Below are positions 1-37,079 of a stretch of DNA of 64,000 nucleotides, one piece after another. Position 1 is the first letter of the stretch. Each line of letters opens with the position of its first letter. The notes under the pieces were generated by a model, which ran no database searches, was not told the origin of the DNA, and saw nothing but the letters and a program-made list of their open reading frames with translations. The stretch is from Flaccisagitta enflata (lineage: Eukaryota > Chaetognatha > Sagittoidea > Aphragmophora): positions 16,740,001 to 16,804,000 of the forward strand of contig OZ231126.1 in assembly GCA_965153355.1 (NCBI GenBank). Direction: 5' to 3'. The position numbers and the translations under genes were made by a program.

Positions 1-252
1 TGTTTTTCAATGAACCTTGATTTTTTTCCATTTCATTGTCAATTTTCCATGTTATTCAATATGAATTTTGCATTTATTTCAAAATTTTGTCAATTTTCCA
101 TGTTATTCAATAGGGATTTCCCATATTTTTAACTTTTAGTAAATTTTCCATGTTATTTAATGGGAATTTCATATTTTTTTCATTTTTTTATCAATTTTCC
201 CTGTTATTCAATGGGAATTTTGCATTTCTTCAAGTTTCCATGTTATTCAATG
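1..252. repeat. Degenerate ~45-50 bp minisatellite
   Basis: The motif TTTTCCATGTTATTCAAT recurs about every 45-50 bp (near 43, 93, 137, 193 and 234), each followed by GGGAATTT-like sequence and a T-rich run. These are five diverged tandem units that may continue beyond the left edge. No coding signal is present. Confidence 0.75.
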
Positions 253-1320
253 AGGCTCAGAAGCGGTGGTGGGGGGGGGGGGACGGACGGACGTACAGAT
301 GGAAGGACGGACGGACGTATGGACAGACGTTTGGAAATCCACCCCTGTGTCCTACAGGACATCGGCCCTTTGGGGCCGCTGCCCAAAAAGGCTGCAAGGC
401 CGGAAGAAACGAGATGAAAACAATGTTTTGCTGTTCTTCTGACAGCGAGGAATAGGTGGACGATATTTCACTCCATTTGCCCCCATATAAAGGAATGCAA
501 TGTAGATTGAAGAAAAGCACTTCAAGCATTTCAAGTCCGACAACGCCCTTAGAACGAAAGCACGTTTTAGTCTTGTGATTTTTTGTAAAGAAATAGATGA
601 GTCGTGGAAGTCCCCTGTCTTAGACCGATGACGGGGTCAGGAATTGTAGTACGGATCAACTGGGACATGATGGAATTTGTATGAAATGCCGCTATTTCTC
701 TATCAGTCACTCGTGAAGGGACTGATAGGTTTCGGAATTGGTTTATTGACGCGCAAGGAAGATTTTAATTTTCTGAAACAAAACATCGCACCAAACCAAT
801 GGCAATGCAATGCAATGGAGGCAATGAACTGATTGCCTTTTTTTGGTGGGGGGTTGAATTGTTGATGATGATGCACCAGCTGCTGTCCCGGCTTTCTTTC
901 CCCTTCTTCCTTTCAAAGCTCGCGCTTGTATACATAAAATACGCAAGAGGATGATGAAGGAGGAGAGAAAGCCCAGTTCAGCCATCGAAAAAGGTTCAAA
1001 ACAATCTCCTTCTCTCCTTCTTTCGAACTTTTCATTCTTTCTCTCTATCTCTCCTTCTCTCTCTCTCATAGCTTTTACTCTCTGACATATCGATTCGACT
1101 CTCAGCTCTCTGTCTAAGATCTAGACATAATAAACCGAATGAAATAAAACCCCTCTTCCAAAACCTTCTGTTAGAAGAAAGTGAGCATAGATCTCGTCAG
1201 AGTGCGGTAGTGATGAGCGTCTTTAATCGCCATGGTAACCGTGAGACAGAAAAGCGGCGAGTGCCAGTGTGACGACTGACGAGACCGAGGAGACCGGAGA
1301 CATATTCTTGAGGGATAGAT
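253..1320. other. Intergenic, no gene seen
   Basis: The segment 358-395 resembles the GC-rich palindromic end of the 20-bp-minisatellite element (compare 24514-24547). GGAC/GACG-rich sequence at 282-325 resembles the interior of the hairpin-ended family. The remainder is unremarkable, without convincing splice-bounded coding. Confidence 0.5.
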
Positions 1321-1321
1321 T

Positions 1322-1324
<3 letters not shown>

Positions 1325-1417
<93 letters not shown>
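1325..1417. repeat. (AG)n microsatellite
   Basis: About 93 bp of nearly pure AG dinucleotide repeat. Confidence 0.97.
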
Positions 1418-1420
<3 letters not shown>

Positions 1421-1556
1421 TACAGGTAGGTCCTTTTAAAACATACGAGACTTTAGGGTGTAATTAGAAAGAAAATTAGAATGAAATAAAGCGGAAAAGC
1501 GGTAACGGGAGTTAGATACGCAAAAAATAGAAATGAGAAAAGAATGAGGGAAAGAA

Positions 1557-1583
1557 AATAGAAAGAAAGAAAGAAAGAAAGAG

Positions 1584-1658
<75 letters not shown>

Positions 1659-1661
1659 ACG
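1557..1661. repeat. (GAAA)n microsatellite
   Basis: GAAA tetranucleotide array abutting directly on a hairpin-family element copy at 1661-1785; a second GAAA array follows the element. Confidence 0.95.
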
Positions 1662-1785
1662 AACAAGGCCGTATACACCCCCCCCGTCGCGGACCGGTGG
1701 GCAGGAGCAGAAAACAGAAATATGACGTGACGTGACCGACCGACCGACACGGCAAGTTCTAGAGTCGCGTGTCCGCGACTAAAAA
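1661..1785 (-). mobile_element. Hairpin-ended short interspersed element
   Basis: The copy runs from an AACAAGGCCG-TATACAC end through GTGGGCAGGAGCAG and CCGACCGACCGAC to a terminal hairpin AGTCGCG-TGTC-CGCGACT (1763-1780) followed by AAAAAG. Both ends are embedded in GAAA arrays. It is one of about 20 copies in the window; no ORF is present, so it is non-autonomous. Confidence 0.75.
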
Positions 1786-1851
1786 GAGAAAGAAAGAAAG
1801 AAAAAGAAAAGAAAGAAAGGGAAAGAAAGAGAGAAAGAAAGAAAGAAAGAC

Positions 1852-1906
<55 letters not shown>

Positions 1907-1910
1907 ACGA
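1786..1910. repeat. (GAAA)n microsatellite
   Basis: Imperfect GAAA array immediately after the element hairpin and AAAAAG tail. Confidence 0.92.
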
Positions 1911-2763
1911 ACAAATAAAAGGAAGAGAAAAAGAAAAAGAAAGTGACTAGGATAGAAGAGGTAAAGGTAAAAGTCGAAACCTGAAGCTATAGATGGAGAA
2001 AGAAAGAAGTTTAGACAGCTTCAGTTCAAAGTGGAGATGACTGAAAATTGATCAGGGCCAACGCACTATGTTCTGAAAGCGACTCAAAATAGGACAAAAA
2101 TCATTCAAATGATTTATTGTATCATAATACTGTAAAAATACAAAATCAATATGAAAAATATAATTTTTTGTAAAACAAGTCATTTTGCGAGGAAAAAATA
2201 TCATTTTTATCAAAAACATACTGAAAATCTTTCTTTCATAAAAAACAAGATTTTTATCTGGAAGTAATGTGTGAGTGAAGTAATTTATTGATTTTTTATT
2301 GATGTTTTAAACATTTATAGCATTATAAATATTATATTTTAGCATTTCTAGCATTTCTAACATTTTTAGCATTTTTTATATCACTATGTCTTTTATCACA
2401 AAATTCAAATTTATCATATATTCATAAATTTTATGTATATTTGTAGATCTTAAATTTCATTCTTCAACTTATGATAGAATTTTTTGATATATTCAAAATA
2501 ATTATTATGATATAATATAGAAAATGAATTTTTCTTTTAATCATTTAATTCTTTGTTTCTAAACCATACAGACCATAGTGCCAAAGTGAGTTCAATCAAT
2601 AAAGAACTTAATGAGATAAGCCACATTTCAAAAGTTGTATTTACATCATAATCATAAGATCTTCTTCTTCTTTTTCTTGACCATTAATTCATCATCAACC
2701 TGTGAGAGTTCACTCTCAGTGGCCTGATGGAAGGCCCCATTTGATCCACTTATCACTAAATTT
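1911..2763. other. AT-rich intergenic DNA
   Basis: Strongly AT-rich with short repeats such as AGCATTTCTAGCATTTCTAA near 2340. No ORF or RNA gene is recognised. Confidence 0.6.
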
Positions 2764-3026
2764 ATTAGTTGTGTGCTACGAGAATTTACAACCTACTCAG
2801 TCCATCTGTCTGCCGGGCGGTCAGTTGGTCTATCTCATTTTTTGTAATTTAATATTAATTTAGGATTTTGCTCTACATTGCGCACATGTTTAGTCCCTCA
2901 CATTTTTTTATGTTGTTTATTCTTTTAAGTCACTGTTCCTGCTCAAATGGTCTGTGACCAAAATCAAAGCCACTTCCTATCTGCATGCAACTGGGGTAGC
3001 CGTGTATCTGGCCTTGTTCATAGAAT
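2764..3026 (+). mobile_element. Hairpin-ended element, decayed copy
   Basis: It begins with a mutated terminal hairpin (TTGTGTGCTACGAGAA), continues through GTCCATCTGTCTG-like tetranucleotides and ends with AACTGGGGTAGCCGTGTA and a TCTGGCCTTGTTC-like terminus, the right-end signature of the family. Confidence 0.65.
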
Positions 3027-5215
3027 GAAACGAAATATCTGAATTTTCATAAAAAAGAAGATAACTGTTCTGCCATTTTTGTGAAAAAAAATTATATTTT
3101 CTCAGGAACCCATGAACCGATTGAGATAAGATTTTTCACTGATGAACTTCTAAAAAAATGCCATCAAATGAGTCCATTCCCAGCATTATGGCTTAACTAG
3201 AAGAAGAATTATGATTTTCTGAATATTTAAATATTTCGATGGTTTTGAGTAGATAGTTGTCATTTGTGACAAGATAGGTCGACTTTTGAGGCCAATAGAG
3301 CCCTGGGACGCAACTGGACGCAGGCAAAACCATATATAGGCATGATGAGCACTCAAAATACTTCTAATTAGTGGTAGTAGGAACAGTGGCAAGTGCCGGC
3401 GTTACTAGTTACAGCAAAGATTAGCTTAAAATTGCAAAAAAGAGAAGAAACACAAAAAAAGAGAGGTAAAAAGGGGGGTAAAATAAGGATTCGGTTGCTT
3501 AACGACATATACCCTAAAAAAAGTATCCTTGGAGGGTCACATTGATGGATCAGTTGGTTTGCAACTCCTATCGGAATGTGTAAAGTGTCTATTAAAAGAA
3601 AGGCTTAAAAAATGGAAAAAATCGAAAAATTTGGAACAAGTGGGCTTTCAGAGGGGCCTGCTCGGACCCTACCAAGTGAAAATCGATTTTTCCTATCGAT
3701 ATGACCTAATGAGATCATGTACTTGCCCAGTCTGTAACAAAAAACCGTTTTTGAAAGAGTCACTTTTTGCCGATCTGGCAGATTAATAACCAAAAAATCC
3801 ATTTTCTGGGAAGACAGTGCAACGGGGCCAAGGTGAGGCCGGGCAGCGTGATGGACCGACCAAACCACGGACAAGCAGACAGACGCGTCTAGACGCTACC
3901 ACTTATAGACGTGCTTTGGCGGACGTAGAAAGAATTATTTATAAACACAAGGGCAGATGGATTGACAAACAGAACGCCGGAGACAGGGATGAAGTAGCTC
4001 TCTAACATCGTGTAAAGGCAAACAAAATTGTTATCATAAAACAAGCAAATAGGCTGAATAGGAATTTATTTATTCATAAACACACAAGACCCAGTTAGGG
4101 AAAAACGAAACGTTGGCAAAAAAAGAAAAAAAAGCGGAGCGCAGAAATAAAGGGTGAAATTTCGAAAAGCAAAAATGGAGTCCGTTCTTGACTCTTTATG
4201 CTTGTACACTCGAGTTTTGATACATTTATTCAAAAAAAGGAACTTTGTAGCGGATTAAAAAATGTTATAAAAATGTCAAAAAGTATTTTACGAGAGAAAA
4301 ATGAAAATGATCGATCGGTAACCGCATAATTTCGTTCATCTAATGAGAAATTAATTCGTTTTTTCAAGTGTTGCAAATCCTTATCTCAAAATTCGCGGTC
4401 GACTATTTGTATTCACTCAATTCTGGTGAGGGGGGGGGCGGCTGTTAAATTTGTATTTAGTGAGGGCTAAAAAGAGAAACTTAGGGGGAATATATCAGAT
4501 ACACCGTACACGAAAATTGCCTAGATCTCAATGCTAGTACCCCCGAACCCCCCCTTTCCCCCATACGGCACATATAATAAGCCCTAAGTCACCACCTATC
4601 AACGAAAAATATCTATCTCAACTCCAGCACCCCTAAACCACCCCTAACCATCATATGTTACTCTAGGGTCCGTTAGACATTATATCGGGGTGTAGCTGAA
4701 TAACAAATGAAGCCCCCACAGAGCCACAAGAATTGCATAGTTACCTAATGTTCATTTTGATTTTTGGTTTAGTCAGCCCTATATGGCAGTGCTAAACCTT
4801 GATCTCCTATGCGATGGCAGAAGTGCGAGAATTTTGATAAAGAAAATAGGTTTCAGAGCTGAGCTTTTAGATAAAGCCGTCTAGAATCGGCCTTCAATTA
4901 TTCGTTTGATGTGCAGAAACAATGAAATAGGTTTTAGTGCAACGAAAAAGGCGCTAGATGTTATAATTCCGCAGTCGTCAAAGTGTCATTCGGTGTTTGG
5001 CTCATGTCTATAGATCGTAAGTATTTTTTCTTCAATCGATTTATTTCTATCCAAATTACAAATGAGTTGAGTTGAGGAACTAAGAAAGCTTCTAGTTCTA
5101 ATCGCGTTTGTTGATACCTTCAAAAAATGTTATCAACTTCTTGTATCCATACAAATTTGAATAGGTATGATATGAACTAAAATGCTAATCAATCATCCGA
5201 CATTTTCAACACAGA
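3027..5215. other. Intergenic, no gene seen
   Basis: Unique-looking AT-rich sequence. An 85-codon frame at 3529-3786 has no recognisable domain and no splice context. A C-rich stretch (4530-4640) and short A-runs are present. Nothing here can be assigned. Confidence 0.5.
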
Positions 5216-5239
5216 CGTAGACACAAACACTAGCACACA

Positions 5240-5405
<166 letters not shown>

Positions 5406-5644
5406 TAATGCTCAAAAAAGCCAACAATGATCAACGAACAAACGGACAAACAGACACAGTGACAGCAATGACAAGAAACAATGTTGCTAAGTGAGTTACC
5501 CCCACGTGACTAAAATCAAACTGACCAACCAGCTCACTAACATTTTTTCATAGAAATTCCGGAATGATCGATTACAATCCTAACTTTACTTTGGGAGGAC
5601 GACGTGAGCATTCCCTGGCGACGCGGAGGCAGCATGTGTGAACG

Positions 5645-5647
<3 letters not shown>

Positions 5648-5726
<79 letters not shown>
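5648..5726. repeat. (GA)n microsatellite
   Basis: About 78 bp of pure GA repeat followed by degenerate GACAGA-rich sequence to about 5830. Confidence 0.96.
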
Positions 5727-5728
<2 letters not shown>

Positions 5729-5852
5729 GGAGAGACAGAGAGACAGATAGACAGAGCGTGAGGGACAGACATGAAGAAAGTCTGACAGAGAGAATGGATG
5801 TTTAGGAGACAGACAGGCAGAGAGACAGTCACATAGATAGTTAGATACACTT

Positions 5853-5956
<104 letters not shown>

Positions 5957-6338
5957 GTGCACCGAGTTTTTTTTTCGCATTTTTCTTCCATGTATTGACC
6001 ATATTTTGTTGGTCTACACTCTCGTGTGAATAAATGTCATCTATAATTATATAGATTGAGAATGTGTGAGACTGACACAGAGAGTCCGGATGAAAGTCAC
6101 AAGGATAGTTACTTAGATAGTGACACATATAAAGTCAGAGGGAAAGTGGAGACGAAGACAGAGAAACTAAGACAGACACGTACTTACCGATGACAGAAAC
6201 ATAGAAAGAGCTGACATGGTATAAAGGGGAGGAGGTATACACGTCAAGATCGACATGACGCCCACAGATGAAATATCCCTCCGGTTATTGATGTATCCTT
6301 ACATTCTAACACTCAGAGGATAGAGAGCGCGTGCGAGA

Positions 6339-6341
<3 letters not shown>

Positions 6342-6406
<65 letters not shown>
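6342..6406. repeat. (GA)n microsatellite
   Basis: About 65 bp of GA repeat just upstream of a hairpin-family end. Confidence 0.96.
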
Positions 6407-6407
<1 letters not shown>

Positions 6408-6440
6408 GTGATGCAAAAACCGCTCACAGTTCAAAAAAGT

Positions 6441-6523
6441 TTGTTACCGACCTACCGACCGCGACCTACCGACCTACCGACCGACACGGCAAGGTGTAGA
6501 GTCGCGTGTCCGCGACTAAAAAG
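6441..6523 (-). mobile_element. Hairpin-ended element, 3-prime fragment
   Basis: Only the terminal part remains: CCGACC/CTACCGAC repeats, CACGGCAAGGTGTAG, then hairpin AGTCGCG-TGTC-CGCGACT (6500-6517) and AAAAAG. The stem and loop equal those at 1763-1780. Confidence 0.7.
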
Positions 6524-6628
6524 AAGGAGATGAAAAAAAGAAAGTCATGTCACGGGTGGGTAGGGGCAGTGATAGATAATTTTTGATAGGTGGCGAATCG
6601 TCATTGCAAGCACCGGTAGTATAAAAAT

Positions 6629-6737
6629 GAAAACGATTTGTAATTTCATAATGGAGAATACAGTGCGAAGTAGCAAAAACAAACAATTTTGCTACTCCGC
6701 ACTGTATTCTCCATCATGAAGTTACAAATCGTTTTCA
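6629..6737. repeat. Inverted repeat / hairpin, ~48-bp arms
   Basis: The arms 6629-6678 and 6681-6737 are inverted copies (one contains GGAGAATACAGTGCG, the other CGCACTGTATTCTCC) around a tiny loop. Four TTTGATAGTT units (10-bp repeat) follow at 6740-6782. It is most likely a MITE remnant. Confidence 0.75.
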
Positions 6738-6799
6738 AATTTTGATAGTTTTTGATAGTTTTTGATAGTTTTTGATAGTTTTTCATAATTCTAAGGATA

Positions 6800-7555
6800 A
6801 TTGTGAGGGGTGCGCATAAAACACCAGTAAGAGCTCCCAAGGCACTTGTCTTTGTTCCTTTTGTTTTGTTTTGATGTAATGTTGTCCAAGTCATAAAGTT
6901 AATCAAGCATTTGGGCAGGGGCAGCAATGCGACAAAAAAACAGGAATGCCGGAAAGGCAGAACATTATCGATAGAATGACGGACCAACGGACCGACTGAT
7001 GGACAGACCGACCAACCAACACAGCGAATGATGGGGTCGCGAACAAAAAATCGACTTGAAAATGTAACGAATGGATTTGAATTGAGAAGGCGTTGTAAAT
7101 GCTTGTTCCAGCAGTTTAGATGAAAATAATGGGAATCATTCCTCATATCCATTTCTCTGTTCATTTCTGCTCTTTTTGCTCTCAAACGATCTGAGATCAT
7201 AAATTCATAATTCTATTCCTCTTCCATCTCGTCCTATCTCTGCCTCTTCCTCCCCCCATGCCATAACCCAGTCAACTATGTCCCCTCCTCATCCCGCCGC
7301 GCCGTCCGTATGCTTCTTCCCGACACATGTTCCATTTTTAACACGTTTTCCGTGCTTTCGATTTTTCGAGCCCGAATTCCGACAGCCACAGAGTCAGAAA
7401 GAAAAAGGAAACTATATACTTGAGAAGGAACGAGGAAAAAATGCGGAACAATTTTGAAAAGAAAAGGTTCTGATGTTAATTGGGTTTAATGTTGAAAAAT
7501 GATATTCGGAACCGAATCATGAAACATGAAAACATGTTTTTTTTGTTCTGAGGGA
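6800..7555. other. Intergenic with element fragments
   Basis: 6900-7050 holds GGGCAGGGGCAG and a GACGGACC-rich piece of the hairpin family. No convincing exon is present. A 184-codon minus frame (6646-7200) crosses the hairpin and element and looks fortuitous. Confidence 0.5.
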
Positions 7556-7557
7556 TG

Positions 7558-7569
7558 GAGAGAGAGAGT

Positions 7570-7664
<95 letters not shown>
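7558..7664. repeat. (GA)n microsatellite
   Basis: About 100 bp of GA repeat with one TTA interruption near 7569. Confidence 0.97.
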
Positions 7665-7665
<1 letters not shown>

Positions 7666-7837
7666 CAATTGAAAAAAGAGCAAGAATTGGAGTTGTAACA
7701 ACAGAAAGCAAAGCAGGGTTAGATAAAAAAAAGGCCGGATACACGGGCCAAGACGGAGCACTTGCATTAATCATTGTTAGACCTATACCTATCCCCACCT
7801 ATCCCCCACACAGACACAGAAACAGACACAGACTCAG

Positions 7838-8394
<557 letters not shown>

Positions 8395-8399
8395 AAAAC

Positions 8400-10064
8400 A
8401 AGAAGAAATTTCTGTTACTTGCAAATGTTCATATTCACTTAAAACTAATGGATTTCCTCATGGTCTTTGGCAATGTTGCGGTAGCCGGCAACAAGTCAAC
8501 ATTAAACAACGCTGATTAAAATTGGGGAAAAAAACTAATGGAAATGCAGAGGGAAAAACGTAAAAGGTAAATTTGGGAAGCGTGGGATTGACAGCAACGG
8601 CGATGGCACAAACGTCAACGTCAACGACGCTATCGCCAATGGAAGATATTGGAAGATGGAGGGGATTAGTCCAACGAAGAAGAAGATGGATGAAGAAGAG
8701 CAAATTCTGTCACTGTCAATATTGTCGATAAAGTAAGAAATCTTGATGGGAGGCCAGGACGAGAAAGACGACGAGAACGACAATCAATGACAAGGAATCG
8801 TGAGCGAGCTTAGCTGCCCTTTGACGTTTCCTCGAAGATGAAAGTGGCAAAAGTGTTTTAGATCGTCAGCGGTAACCGTTGACCTACGAAAATAAGGTAT
8901 CTGTCATTTTGTGACAGTCAAAAGATCTACCCTGGAAACTAACACCTGTACACTAATTATTGTCAAGGTAGTGCTTCAACTATACATACCTTGCTACTAC
9001 TGGTGAGGAACGATGCAATTCCCTGATGTTATATATTTGATAAGTATTTCCCAATATATTCCATATTATTTCTTGTATTTTGTTCCAATTGGGATGCTTG
9101 TTTTAAACTTTATCACCTCTTGACAACTAACAAACAACACCGAGGTACAAATTTTTCCATAACTTTGGTTTGAATTTTGAAAGCATTCACTTTCACAAAA
9201 TCAATTGAAATCCATGGGCAAATTAAAGAACTTTTCAAAAACTGTTTAGGCGTGAAATTTGCATCTGATTATCTATCTTTATGTAGATTTAGTGAACAAC
9301 TGAAGTTGATGAGGTTTTTCTGGTAATTTTGCCATGATTTGCATTGGGAATGTTTTTACTGTTATTGATCTTATTTGATTTTGTACAATGTAATTGAGGT
9401 GAAATTCATGAGGAAAATGAAGATTTTTTCAAGCTCTAACTGATGGAAAACTTGGCATATGGCTAAATATGACTGCTTAGATTTGACAGCGGTTTGATCT
9501 TTTGACAATAATAAGTGTACAGATGTTAAAGGATTAGAGGAGTCTCGCTTCAGTACAAGGTTGATATCTGGGCTTCAGATCTTTGATGAATTACGCCTAT
9601 ACATCGAGATTTGGTCCTTTATGCTTGTATATTGGCCATGCGGGTTTTGTGATAAAATTTGCATAGGGTTGTATGGAAGAAGGAGGGGAAGAAGAAAACA
9701 GATCCTTTGGAGCCGCTGCTCAAAAACCGGGATTTTAAGTTCGTAACGTTTTGCCCATCTATAACCACCTGCATGCTATTCTACATAATGACTTGTTACA
9801 TCGGCCTGTTCGTTAGTCGGTCAGTCCGTCTGTAGATCTGTAAAACATCCGCTACGTTTGACTTGGGGATGGACGAGCTTGACTTATCAAGCCTAACAAA
9901 TATGTTAGATTCAAACACGTGAACCGTGACAGAAATTAAAAGAGACGCGAGATAGCTCGTGGAAGAAATCCCGCATGACACATGAGACGAAGATGAGGAA
10001 GTTAAACTGGCGCTGGTGCTGACAGTGAAGATGATGTTGATGATGATGATGACTGCGATAACCT
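8400..10064. other. Intergenic; one weak candidate exon
   Basis: 8594-8735 has a plus-strand frame with codon use resembling the real exons here (AAC GGC GAT GGC ACA AAC GTC), preceded by a possible GACAG acceptor and closed by a stop. It matches no family I know. 9710-9850 contains small fragments of both dispersed repeat families. Nothing else is seen. Confidence 0.35.
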
Positions 10065-10084
10065 GATAGATTTGTTGTTGTTGC

Positions 10085-10160
<76 letters not shown>

Positions 10161-10173
10161 GCTGTTGTTGTAA

Positions 10174-10221
<48 letters not shown>

Positions 10222-10262
10222 GGTTGTGGTTGTGGTTGTTGTTGTTGTTGTTGTTGTTGTTT
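10065..10262. repeat. (TTG)n trinucleotide array
   Basis: About 195 bp of TTG repeat with a few GCTG and GTGG variants; it grades directly into GGT-rich sequence. Confidence 0.95.
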
Positions 10263-10792
10263 TTGGTAGTGGTGGTAATGGTGGTGGTCGTGGCGATGGC
10301 GGTGGTGGTGTTAGAGGTGATTATGTTTTTTTTCTTGGTGAAGTAGATGGTGTTGGTTGGGGTGTTAATCTAGGTGTTGTGATTAGTATCAGTGCTGGTA
10401 GTGGTGGTGATAGCGACGGTGGTGGTGGTGGCTGAGGTCGCGGCGACGGCTGTGGGGGAGGCCGCGGCGACGCCTGTGGGGCAGGCCGCGGCGACGGCTG
10501 TGGGGATGACCACGGCGGTGGTAGTGGTGGTGGTGGTGGGGGGAGGTGGGGGAAGCTGCTGAGGCCGCGCCGATGGCTGTGGGGACGGCCGTGGAGGTGG
10601 CGGTGGTGGTGGAAGTGGTGGTGGTGGTGGTGGTGGTGGTGGTGGTGGTTGTGGTAGTGGTGGTAATGGTGGCAGTGGTGGTGGAAGTGGTGGTGGTGGT
10701 GGTGGTGGTGGTGGTGGTGGTGGTGGTGGTGGTGGTGGTGGTGGTGGTGGTGGTGGTGGTGGTGGCTGTGGCGCTGGTAGTGGTGGTGGTGA
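10262..10792. repeat. (GGT)n-rich array
   Basis: About 530 bp of GGT/GGC-rich trinucleotide sequence, purest at 10612-10645 and 10690-10765. Between them, four or so diverged units of roughly 33 bp occur (GCGGCGACGGCTGTGGGG types at 10438-10590). Confidence 0.9.
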
Positions 10793-11230
10793 CAATGATG
10801 ATGCATACGATAACGACAACGAAGTTTGAAGCGCAGAATACGTGGAAAATGATTCGAATTCGCGACGCGTCGGCTTCCGTCCAACGCTTTCCTAACAACG
10901 CCTTCATTTCATTTCGCTCCATTTTTTCTGCTTTCCTGTTTTTGCTCTCTATTTTTCCTATTTTGTCAGAATAAATAGTTAAACCCCGCACTAACAGATG
11001 TCTAGGGACTTACGAATTTCATCTGTTATAGACGAATTTCCGTTATTACCAATAAAAGAAATGAAGAGAAGGAACCTACATTTTCACCTTGCGTTTTTAC
11101 TCTTGGATCCGCCAAAAGCGCGGTGTAACAGTATTTATCGGTCCGTCTGTTTCTCTTTATCTCTCTATATCTCTGTCTCTCTCTTTCTTTATCTCTTTGA
11201 ATCTCTGTCTCTGTCTCTCTGTCTCTCTGT
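10793..11230. other. Intergenic, transposon-end-like motif
   Basis: At 10982 the sequence AACCCCGCACTAACAGATGT resembles the ends at 32355 and 20393 (CCCCGCAAYAACRG), compatible with a decayed Tigger/pogo-like terminus. No gene is seen. Confidence 0.35.
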
Positions 11231-11515
<285 letters not shown>

Positions 11516-11799
11516 GCGACAAAGCACCTCTATAACTGGCTCTGTCCGTCTGTCTGTTGGTTGGTCTGTAACGCATTCGTTCGACGATCAACACGTCGCA
11601 CCTTATTGGCCTACTTGGCCTTGTTTTTTCTAGATTGAGACAAAGTCTCACCTTAGTTGAGTCTCTCCATTGCGGAGGAAAAGAAAAGTTAGCTTTTAAT
11701 TAAACGTAACAAATAACGTTAGTGTGTTTATCCCACGTGCGCAGGCCGGAGTCATCATCCAGGACATTTCGCTCGGTCTAGGCACCAGTTCGGTTTTCT

Positions 11800-11995
11800 T
11801 TTTAGTTGCGGACACGCAACTCTATAAGAGGCTTTTTCCGTTCATCGGTTCGTCCGTCCGTCGGTCTGTCAGTCCGTTACGCATGAGTCAAAAAGTGGAA
11901 AAACGAGCGTTTTTTGGGGTATGTGTGTTGGTGGGGGGCATGGGGTGTGGATGGGGGTTGGATGCCCCTGCCCACCCGTCCGCAACGATATTGTG
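11800..11995 (+). mobile_element. Hairpin-ended element, AGTTGCG stem variant
   Basis: The terminal hairpin AGTTGCG-GACA-CGCAACT (11804-11821) is perfectly paired although both arms differ from the common AGTCGCG stem. TCTATAAGAGGC and TCCGTCCGTCGGTC follow, and CCCCTGCCCACCCGTCCGC marks the inner right part. The right terminus is lost. Confidence 0.75.
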
Positions 11996-12193
11996 ACTCC
12001 GCGTCACTTGTTCTTTCGGTTTTTAATTTCAATTTTTGGTTAACTCCGGTATTTACTGGTGACCATAGAGGTGTGTCTCCCAATTTTTTACGGTAAGATT
12101 ATGATTTCGCCCCGGACCATCCGTGGTCCCTGTCCAACTTCAATACTCGCATGCAATTAAGCAGGGGCGCTTATTTAAAATGATTTAAACGGA

Positions 12194-12626
<433 letters not shown>

Positions 12627-12629
12627 TCT

Positions 12630-13735
12630 CTCTTTCATTCTTAAATGACAGGAAAAAATAAAACGACAAAAACAAATCGATTTTGCATTTGTGTGTTTCG
12701 TTGCACTGCTCAGGCATTAAGAGAAATGGATGAAGTGATATAAACGGACGTAGAAGCTTTCATCCTACACCAACTAGTGGTTGGTCCGTTATTCGGTCCA
12801 TCGGTCCGTTTGTTGTTTGGTTCAGCATTAGAGAAATCAGGAGCCACTCTTTCAGTGTTATCAATTCCCGCGATAATAACCAGAAAATACGTATCCAACC
12901 TGAACGAATGAAAGACCGCCAACAGTTCTTATTCTCCTTCATCATTATTTTGGCGGTCCATGTTTTTTTCAGCTCTGTTTTGAAAATAGGGATTAATGAA
13001 AGATATAATCTTTGAAGTTGAACCGCGTATGAGAGCAAAGTTGATAACTTATTTATATAGGCCAACTTTTTTTAAGAGTGGCTTCTGATTTCTCTAATGC
13101 TATTGGTTTTTGGCGTGGTTGCAAGCTCGCGACTAATTCCGGGGGTTTATCCATCTGTCCATCTGTCCGATGATCTGTCTGTCGCTTGGCCTATCGGTCC
13201 GCCGTAAGCTCTGAAATTCTCAAGAGTAAAAATGCACACTAATTTAGTTTTTCAAGAATTCCTTTGAATACACTGGGGCTGAAATTTGTTTTGAAATAAT
13301 TTGATCTAACTTGATGAAGTTTAGGTCACTTAAATGGTCAAAATAATCGGCTATCTCAGTCGATGTGTCATTATGATTGCTATAATTCTTCTCTCCATAT
13401 TCATCATTTGGTCAAAAAAAGATGACATCGCGCGAGGAGATTTTTCGATTAAATTCAGCATCAATGCCCGCATCCGTTTTAAACTTATCCAAGGAAAGAG
13501 AATGAACATACGAAATTGCTCACATTCTGAGGGATGGAATGCTGGGAGATATTGGCAAAAATGTCCGTAGCAATTTTAGTGGAACTGAAGATAGGACTGA
13601 GATAAGACTGAGATAGGAGGAAAAAATTCAAATAAACAAACAAAAAACTTTATCAAATATGTAGAAAGAAAGACAGACAGACGGAAAAGTCAAAGGAACA
13701 GAAAAAAATCCTAATGCATGGTTGAACAAAACCAA
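12630..13735. other. Upstream region of the GPCR gene
   Basis: Fragments of the hairpin family (GGTCCGTTATTCGGTCC near 12784; CCATCTGTCCGATGATC near 13150) interrupt otherwise unremarkable sequence. No TATA box or upstream exon could be supported. Confidence 0.4.
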
Positions 13736-13832
13736 ACAAACCTACAAATAAACAAACAAACAAACAAACAAACAAACAAAAAACAAACAAACAAACAAAC
13801 AAACAAACAAACAAACAAACAAACAAACAAAC
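13736..13832. repeat. (AAAC)n microsatellite
   Basis: AAAC array ending 26 bp before the GPCR start codon, so it lies in the 5-prime UTR or proximal promoter. Confidence 0.95.
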
Positions 13833-13858
13833 GCGTAGACAGAAAAATCAAATGAAAT

Positions 13859-36773
<22,915 letters not shown>

Positions 36774-36794
36774 AGTTAATAACATCGGCGGGGG

Positions 36795-37075
36795 CAGCGT
36801 AGCCTAACAAGGCCGGATACACGGCAATCCAGTCGCGGGCGGTTGGGCAGGAGCACTAATGCGTAAATCGCTCGGAATTAAAAAATGTGACGGACGGACG
36901 GACCGACGGACCGACTTACCGACCTACCGACCTACCGACCGACATGGCAAGGTGTAGAGCTGTCGATTCAAACTAGGCCAGATACATGCCTACCCCAGTC
37001 GCGTGCAGACTGACCAGCCGGTCGACTAATTGACATACCAACCTGTATAGAGTCGAGTGCCTGCGACTTCATGAT
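36795..37075 (-). mobile_element. Two adjacent hairpin-family fragments
   Basis: AACAAGGCCGGATACACGGC at 36808, CGCGGGCGGTTGGGCAGGAG, GACCGACGGACCGACTTACC and GGCAAGGTGTAGAGC end one copy near 36962. A second begins AACTAGGCCAGATACATGCC (36970) and ends GAGTCGAGTGCCTGCGACTT (37049-37068). Confidence 0.7.
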
Positions 37076-37079
37076 TACT

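Noticed and set aside
3529-3786. 85-codon plus frame
   Set aside because: No domain, no splice context, and translation shows no conservation pattern I recognise.
6646-7200. 184-codon minus frame
   Set aside because: Crosses an inverted repeat and a hairpin-family fragment; composition reflects repeats.
8594-8735. Candidate exon with NGDGTNVNVNDAIANGRYWK
   Set aside because: Codon use looks real, but it lacks a confirmed splice partner or domain; kept only as a note.
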